Shown: one piece after another, positions 59,499-64,000 of the stretch
How the letters are laid out: every line of letters starts with the position of its first letter
How positions within the stretch are numbered: position 1 is the stretch's first letter
DNA from: Gemmatimonadota bacterium
GTDB lineage: Bacteria; Latescibacterota; UBA2968; UBA8231
Reading direction: 5' to 3'
Length of the DNA: 64,000 nucleotides
NCBI GenBank assembly: GCA_009841115.1
Contig: VXML01000100.1
Span: 58,615 to 122,614 of the forward strand
Made by a program: the position numbers and the translations under genes
The notes under the pieces: model-generated
Seen by the model: only the letters and a program-made list of their open reading frames with translations
The model's database searches: none
What the model was told of the DNA's origin: nothing

Positions 59499-62273
59499 AT
59501 GCTAAAAAGGTACGGTTCACGGTATGTTGTGGGCGTCCTCTGCGCAATAGCGTTATCGTCCGCTCCTGGATGGACTGCGCAAGACTATGGGGCTCGCTTA
59601 GGGCACCGCACTAACGGCACCGTAGTGTACCGCTCTGAGGGTCCCAAGACCCTGCTGAGCAATGTGGACCCATCGGTGCAGAAACGGTATTTGCCCCAAG
59701 ATCTGTATCAGGAGTACCAGTGGCAGACTTGGCAGTACACTAACTACGCTGGCAATCCCTACCAGAGATATGTAGAGCCAAGCCTCTGGGGCGATTATTT
59801 TTACGACGTGTACGGAAATTTTCTGACCAGAGGATGGTTGGTTTACGACTGGACCGAGGATCACCCGAGAATCTCCGAGGGCAGTCGGGTGCTGAAAAGG
59901 GGTGCGTACGCCGGTTTCTTTAGCTCATTGATTGTAGCCTCCGATCAGAAAGGCCAATATTCTTTTTCCATTTCCGTTGGCGACGAACTGGTCACAACCC
60001 TGACGCCAATGACCTTTCGCAAGTCCGTGTACAACGGTGCTCAAGTCGATTTTATGTCGGACGCGATAGAGCTGACCGGTATCTTCTCTCGCATCAGCGC
60101 GCCGGGCTTCATCACCGATCCGAACCCGGCCTCTTTCAACAACTACACTAACCTGATCGGGGGCCGGACCACGATTCAGCTAGGGGATGCTATTACCTTG
60201 GGAGGGGTCTTCGTCAATTCCCACAACGGCCGGGGCACCGTGGAGAGCTTTGAGGGCAATCCCTTCAAAGGAGAATTGACCTCGCTGCAGTTGCAGAACC
60301 AGATCACTGCTATTGTCATCCGGCTGAGCGACGACTCCCCGGCCGATGGCATCGGCGGGAGCGTCCTGCTAGCGGATAACGTGGAAATAGCAACGGCCAT
60401 CGGCGACCGCGACACAGTGCTAGTCGGCAATGAGATCGGCTTCACCCCCCAGCGACAAGGGGGCACCATCATAGAAGGCGTGCGCACGGCCAACGGGACG
60501 GAACAGATCACATTGCGCTACGACTTGAACGACCTAGCCGTGATTCTCGACGACAAGGACGCCATCAACAACATCCGGGATCTCCGCTTCAGATTGGTCC
60601 TAGTCAACGACTATCGGATCGAGATCACTTCTGATCAGCAGACCAACTTTGAAGGACAGCCGGTCTTTTTGCTGATGGCCCAAGCCGAAGGCAATATCCA
60701 GGACGGATCGAATAAGCGCGAAGTAGTTTTCAACTACGGCTTGCCCACTGCTAACCAGCTAGCGGGATTCACGATCGAGGCTAGGGATTTCTTGGGCTTT
60801 GACTTTTATACTGAGTTCGATGTAAACCACCAGTACCGAAAATATCCCAATCGCCGAGTGCAAACGCACAAGGCTTACTCGGGCCTCGTCGGCGACGAAA
60901 ACGCCAAAGCTTGGATGATGAATCTGTCCAAATCGGTCTTCTCTTGGTCCTTCTTTGTCGAGGGCTTCTACATGGACGAGGCCTACAATACCAGTCCCTT
61001 CATATCGGACGGTAGTGGTCGCATAGACTACGAAGACGGGACTAGGAGCATCTACGACTTCGTCGACGACAACGACGATCAAGACCGGAAACCCGACCAG
61101 AAGCGGCGTTACCAAGATCCTAGAACCGGCGAGGAATTTCGCGTTGCCAGAACCGGCAGATCCGCCGAAGGTTTCGCCGATGAGGCCGTGTTTCCCGGCT
61201 GGGATCAGAACAACGATTTCATCTCCGATTTCAACCAAAACAGCAACATCTTCAGCGAGAACCGCTTCCCGGATTACGAGGAACCCTTTCTGCGCTATGG
61301 TTCAGACCGCCCTGAATATCTCTTTGGTATCGATCTCAACAACAATGGCTGGGTCGATCAGTTCGAAAATGACAACCTGCCCGATTATCCTTACAAGAGA
61401 GATCGCAAGGGCTACAACCTGTACGTGCGCAATCAGGCAACTCCGCACCTGCAACTCACCGCCGGGCAGGCCCGCGAACAGCTTCTGTCGGACAACCGCC
61501 AGAATTTGACCACGTACGCCTTGGTCAGCTTTGAAAAGGAGTACGCCCGCATCGGACGAGTGCAGGTCTTCGACATGTTCAAAAAGGCGGCCGACAACAT
61601 TCAGGACGATCTCTTTCAATGGGTGCAAGTCCCAGGTCTGCCTGGATCGCACCAAGCCATAGACGACCCCCTCTTCGCCCAAGACACCTATATCAATACT
61701 TTTTGGCTGGGCTTTGACCGCCGGACAAACATCGGGATCAATTTTTCCAAAAAATTCAAGTACGAGACCGTGCGCCAGCGAGAGAAAGGCAATAACCTAG
61801 GTTTCAAGGATCATACGCGTTTCCTCGGGATTATCAACAAAGCCGACTATCTGTACCAGTACAAAAGTCTGACGGTGCGGCCGAAGATCAAAAGCGAATT
61901 TCTTAAGGACAATACCCCCTATTCCATGGGCGGCGTGCGCTCCGTGCGGGATCAGTGGACTGGTTTGTTCTTCTTAACCCTCGAATTTCCCGTTCTGCGG
62001 CGCACCACCATAGAAACGGGTCTAGAACAGCTCCTATTCAGGGACTCGGTGGTCGATGAAGACAAATTAGCAGCGGGTGAATTCACCGAGGATTTTTACA
62101 GCACGGTCCTGTCTATGCAGCTTTCGAATAGGGGGAATTACCTAGGCTATGCACTCACGACCCAACTCGGCTACAGCATCCGCAGAATCAGCCGGGAGCG
62201 CGTCGAACAAGATGACCGGTCGCAGATGGATAGTACCGTGTTCATGACAATATACGCCAGTCTGAAAGATTGA
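59499..62273 (+). CDS. Probable outer-membrane beta-barrel with EF-hand-like calcium loops, copy 2
   Basis: The 924-residue paralog of the preceding protein has an AGGAGGG before the ATG and a signal ending SAPGWTAQ. Matching regions include DYGARLGHRTNGTVVYRSEGP, YLPQDLYQEYQWQTWQYTNYA, and GNFLTRGWLVYDW. Its loop DLNNNGWVDQFE is a canonical 12-residue EF-hand calcium site, with D, N, N, G, V, D and E at the expected places. DNDDQDRKPD and DQNNDFISDFNQN are also present. The C-terminal half is strand-rich and ends TVFMTIYASLKD. Two full-length copies with conserved calcium loops argue for a two-component or alternative complex. No close family name is known to me. Confidence 0.6.
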   Translation: MLKRYGSRYVVGVLCAIALSSAPGWTAQDYGARLGHRTNGTVVYRSEGPKTLLSNVDPSVQKRYLPQDLYQEYQWQTWQYTNYAGNPYQRYVEPSLWGDYFYDVYGNFLTRGWLVYDWTEDHPRISEGSRVLKRGAYAGFFSSLIVASDQKGQYSFSISVGDELVTTLTPMTFRKSVYNGAQVDFMSDAIELTGIFSRISAPGFITDPNPASFNNYTNLIGGRTTIQLGDAITLGGVFVNSHNGRGTVESFEGNPFKGELTSLQLQNQITAIVIRLSDDSPADGIGGSVLLADNVEIATAIGDRDTVLVGNEIGFTPQRQGGTIIEGVRTANGTEQITLRYDLNDLAVILDDKDAINNIRDLRFRLVLVNDYRIEITSDQQTNFEGQPVFLLMAQAEGNIQDGSNKREVVFNYGLPTANQLAGFTIEARDFLGFDFYTEFDVNHQYRKYPNRRVQTHKAYSGLVGDENAKAWMMNLSKSVFSWSFFVEGFYMDEAYNTSPFISDGSGRIDYEDGTRSIYDFVDDNDDQDRKPDQKRRYQDPRTGEEFRVARTGRSAEGFADEAVFPGWDQNNDFISDFNQNSNIFSENRFPDYEEPFLRYGSDRPEYLFGIDLNNNGWVDQFENDNLPDYPYKRDRKGYNLYVRNQATPHLQLTAGQAREQLLSDNRQNLTTYALVSFEKEYARIGRVQVFDMFKKAADNIQDDLFQWVQVPGLPGSHQAIDDPLFAQDTYINTFWLGFDRRTNIGINFSKKFKYETVRQREKGNNLGFKDHTRFLGIINKADYLYQYKSLTVRPKIKSEFLKDNTPYSMGGVRSVRDQWTGLFFLTLEFPVLRRTTIETGLEQLLFRDSVVDEDKLAAGEFTEDFYSTVLSMQLSNRGNYLGYALTTQLGYSIRRISRERVEQDDRSQMDSTVFMTIYASLKD

Positions 62274-62324
62274 CGCTGAGCAGCAAATTCTACTCCCGAT
62301 TCCACAAAAAAGGAAGCACCTCTT

Positions 62325-63614
62325 ATGCCAAGTACCGTCTCTGCGCCAAGTCTGGGACTGGTGGAGTCTCTCTTTGCAGAAATTAAAAAAATACCGTGCA
62401 TCAACTCCCACTCCCACATGGGGCCGGAAGCCGAGCGTCTAGCGCGACAGCTAGACGCCCTCGATTTTTTCAATCACGCCTATCCGGCCGCCGACTTGGT
62501 GGTGGCCGGCCTCTCTCCCGAGAATAAAGAGACCCTTTTCGATGCCCGACGCCCGCTGGACCAGCGGTGGGCCCTATTCGAGCCATACTGGAACCGAATC
62601 CGCCTGACCGGGTACTCCCAGTGCATCTTGACCGGCTTCCGCGACCTGCTCGGGTTTGACGAACTGACGGCCGCTACGGTGGGGCCTCTCTCTGAGGCCA
62701 TCCAAGCACATAGCAAACCGGGCTTCTACAAAACGGTGCTACAGCAGCAGGCCAATATCGCAATGTCAGTGGTCAATATGGAAGATCTGATAGAGGTGGA
62801 CCGAACCTTATTCCTGCCCCTACCCCGCCTCAACCGCTTCAGCATGCTCCGCACGGCTGAGCAAATCCACGCGATAGAGCGCGACTACGATGTGTCCATC
62901 GGCAATCTGCGCCAGCACGTCGCAGTAATACAACAGGTGTGCCAGATTTGGAAAGAGGCCCGGGTGGCCGGGGTCAAGATGTCGCAGTCCTACCACCGCC
63001 GCATGGACTTCGAAGAGCGGGATGCCAGCCAAGCTGCCGCTATTTTTAACCGTCTGTTGCAGGACGACTATGCGGGGCTGGATTCGGAAGAAGGTGCTCT
63101 GTTGGAGGACTATCTAGTCTTCGAGTGCTGTCAGGCCGCCGCAGAAGCCGACCTGACTGTCCAGTTCCACCTAGGCATGAGAGCGGGCAACAATGGAGGC
63201 ATGGAAGGGTGTAGTCCGGTGCCACTCATTCCCTTGCTGCAGGCCTTCCCCCAAGTCCGCTTTGATTTCTCCCACGCCGGTTTCCCCTATCTGCGCGAGG
63301 GAGCCGTGTTGGGCAAGACCTTTGCCAATGTCTATCTGAACATGTCTTGGATTCACATCATCTCCCCCTTCGGGTCTCGGCTAGATCTGAGAGAATGGCT
63401 CCAGATGGTGCCCTACAACAAAATTATCGCCTTCGGGGACGATTTACAGCATGTCGAAACGGTCTATGGACACTTGCAGATGGCGCGCCAGAATTTCGCC
63501 TATGCGCTGGGGGCCATGCTGGAAGAGGGCTTGCTGTCCGAATCGACAGCGCTCGACGTGGCCCAAGCGGCCTTTCGCGACAACCCGGCGATGATCTACG
63601 GAGTCAATACCTGA
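62325..63614 (+). CDS. Amidohydrolase-superfamily protein
   Basis: The 429-residue cytosolic protein has an AAGGAAG Shine-Dalgarno. Its barrel motifs are visible: INSHSHMGPEAE (H-x-H of strand 1), VKMSQSYHRR, LTVQFHLGMRAG, RFDFSHAGFPY, and IIAFGDDLQHVETVYG (the strand-8 Asp). The spread of motifs recalls the uronate-isomerase or TatD-like branch of the superfamily. It hydrolyses or isomerises a small substrate, probably using one or two metal ions. It lies 51 bp after the second outer-membrane gene and converges with a DUF6785 gene, so it may belong with the catabolic genes rather than the surface operon. Confidence 0.75.
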   Translation: MPSTVSAPSLGLVESLFAEIKKIPCINSHSHMGPEAERLARQLDALDFFNHAYPAADLVVAGLSPENKETLFDARRPLDQRWALFEPYWNRIRLTGYSQCILTGFRDLLGFDELTAATVGPLSEAIQAHSKPGFYKTVLQQQANIAMSVVNMEDLIEVDRTLFLPLPRLNRFSMLRTAEQIHAIERDYDVSIGNLRQHVAVIQQVCQIWKEARVAGVKMSQSYHRRMDFEERDASQAAAIFNRLLQDDYAGLDSEEGALLEDYLVFECCQAAAEADLTVQFHLGMRAGNNGGMEGCSPVPLIPLLQAFPQVRFDFSHAGFPYLREGAVLGKTFANVYLNMSWIHIISPFGSRLDLREWLQMVPYNKIIAFGDDLQHVETVYGHLQMARQNFAYALGAMLEEGLLSESTALDVAQAAFRDNPAMIYGVNT

Positions 63615-63623
63615 GCATAGATA

Positions 63624-64000
63624 TTACCAGTCATGCACATTGTGGCCCTGCGCGGGGAACCAGATCACATCCACTACTCCCGAGAGCACGACGCCGATTA
63701 CATAGCCCACGCCCAAGCCGTAGAAAAAAGGCTTGCCCTTGCGGTACGCTCTGACGCCGCCGTAGCGCAGTAGTAGCAGTTTAGCTATCCAGACCAAAAA
63801 CAAGCTGAACCAATAGATGGAGGTGCCCGAGGTGTGCTGAAAAGCCAGCCCAATGGGATGGAGCGCGAACCAGTGAAAGCGGGCCCGCAACAGCGCTATG
63901 CCGCCCGCTTGGCACAAGCCCCAACCCCAGACGCCCCACTTCCCCGGTTCCCCGACTCTGTCACATATAAACAACAGACGCTGCCGCCCAAAGTACACGT
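63624..64000 (-). CDS. DUF6785/DUF6784-type membrane protein, third copy (5' end outside window)
   Basis: The frame is open to the right edge and gives 125 residues of a C-terminus. FHWFALHPIGLAFQ, YWFSLFLVWIAKLLLLRYGGVRAYRKGKPFFYGLG and VVDVIWF match the ends of the proteins at 30572 and 32640 (for example VWWPVHPLGFA and LKYGGPALYNSTRPFFLGL). Three hydrophobic helices are visible. It is more diverged from the two full-length copies than they are from each other. It converges with the amidohydrolase gene, 9 bp between stops. Confidence 0.7.
   Translation of the reverse strand, partial: VYFGRQRLLFICDRVGEPGKWGVWGWGLCQAGGIALLRARFHWFALHPIGLAFQHTSGTSIYWFSLFLVWIAKLLLLRYGGVRAYRKGKPFFYGLGVGYVIGVVLSGVVDVIWFPAQGHNVHDW

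Noticed and set aside
1..64000. tRNA genes, rRNA, CRISPR arrays, insertion sequences
   Set aside because: I looked for T-loop strings, short regularly spaced repeats and transposase motifs and saw none that hold up; the repeated sequences present are gene-family duplications.

Overview
The window looks like chromosome from an uncultured Gram-negative bacterium, most likely of the FCB superphylum and perhaps Latescibacterota-like (inference). Pointers: many secreted proteins ending in a FlgD-Ig/CHU_C-type domain with a T-P-N-G-D-G-x-N-D motif, several phytanoyl-CoA-dioxygenase-like enzymes, a DUF3604 metallohydrolase, a sulfatase and DUF6785-type membrane proteins. No rRNA, tRNA, CRISPR array or transposase was found.

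Bases 1-13,400 are mostly core and metabolic genes: the 3' end of sbcC, ygfZ, a degenerate Y-family polymerase, a leftward 2-hydroxyacid/lactate operon (fused FAD/Fe-S dehydrogenase, small unknown protein, FmdB zinc ribbon, LarA-type racemase), zapA, a SulP transporter, a PhyH dioxygenase, infC with a probable ATC start codon, a PfkB kinase and a 2-hydroxyacid dehydrogenase.

Bases 13,404-22,160 form a defence-like island that is visibly richer in A/T in places. It holds a rightward pair (SNF2/RapA-like helicase plus a sacsin/GHKL-type ATPase with a C-terminal zinc finger) and a convergent leftward operon (DUF4143 AAA ATPase, TIR protein, HicB-like antitoxin remnant). A perfect 30-bp palindrome lies in front of the leftward operon. 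I do not recognise either gene set as a named defence system.

Bases 22,195-36,100 are a catabolic region: a PhyH and a probable barrel protein rightward, then a leftward series (cytochrome c/PHM-like copper lipoprotein, two DUF6785 transporter-like proteins, a PhyH with an H-G-G in place of H-x-D, a sulfatase, a DUF3604 PHP-type hydrolase, and a beta-sandwich protein fused to a MIP18-like domain). An amidohydrolase and the end of a third DUF6785 protein close the window (62,325-64,000), suggesting the same theme continues.

Bases 36,505-62,273 encode a cell-surface system: six related secreted proteins (four close paralogs of about 630 aa and two larger relatives), two paralogous 920-930-aa probable outer-membrane proteins with EF-hand-like calcium loops, a secreted CBM9/DOMON-like protein, a double-parvulin lipoprotein foldase, and two GT-C glycosyltransferase-TPR fusions. 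An identical tract shared by two paralogs points to recent gene conversion. My inference is that these make, fold, glycosylate and display a variable surface layer or glycan-binding apparatus. This block and the defence-like island are the two best candidates for undescribed systems.
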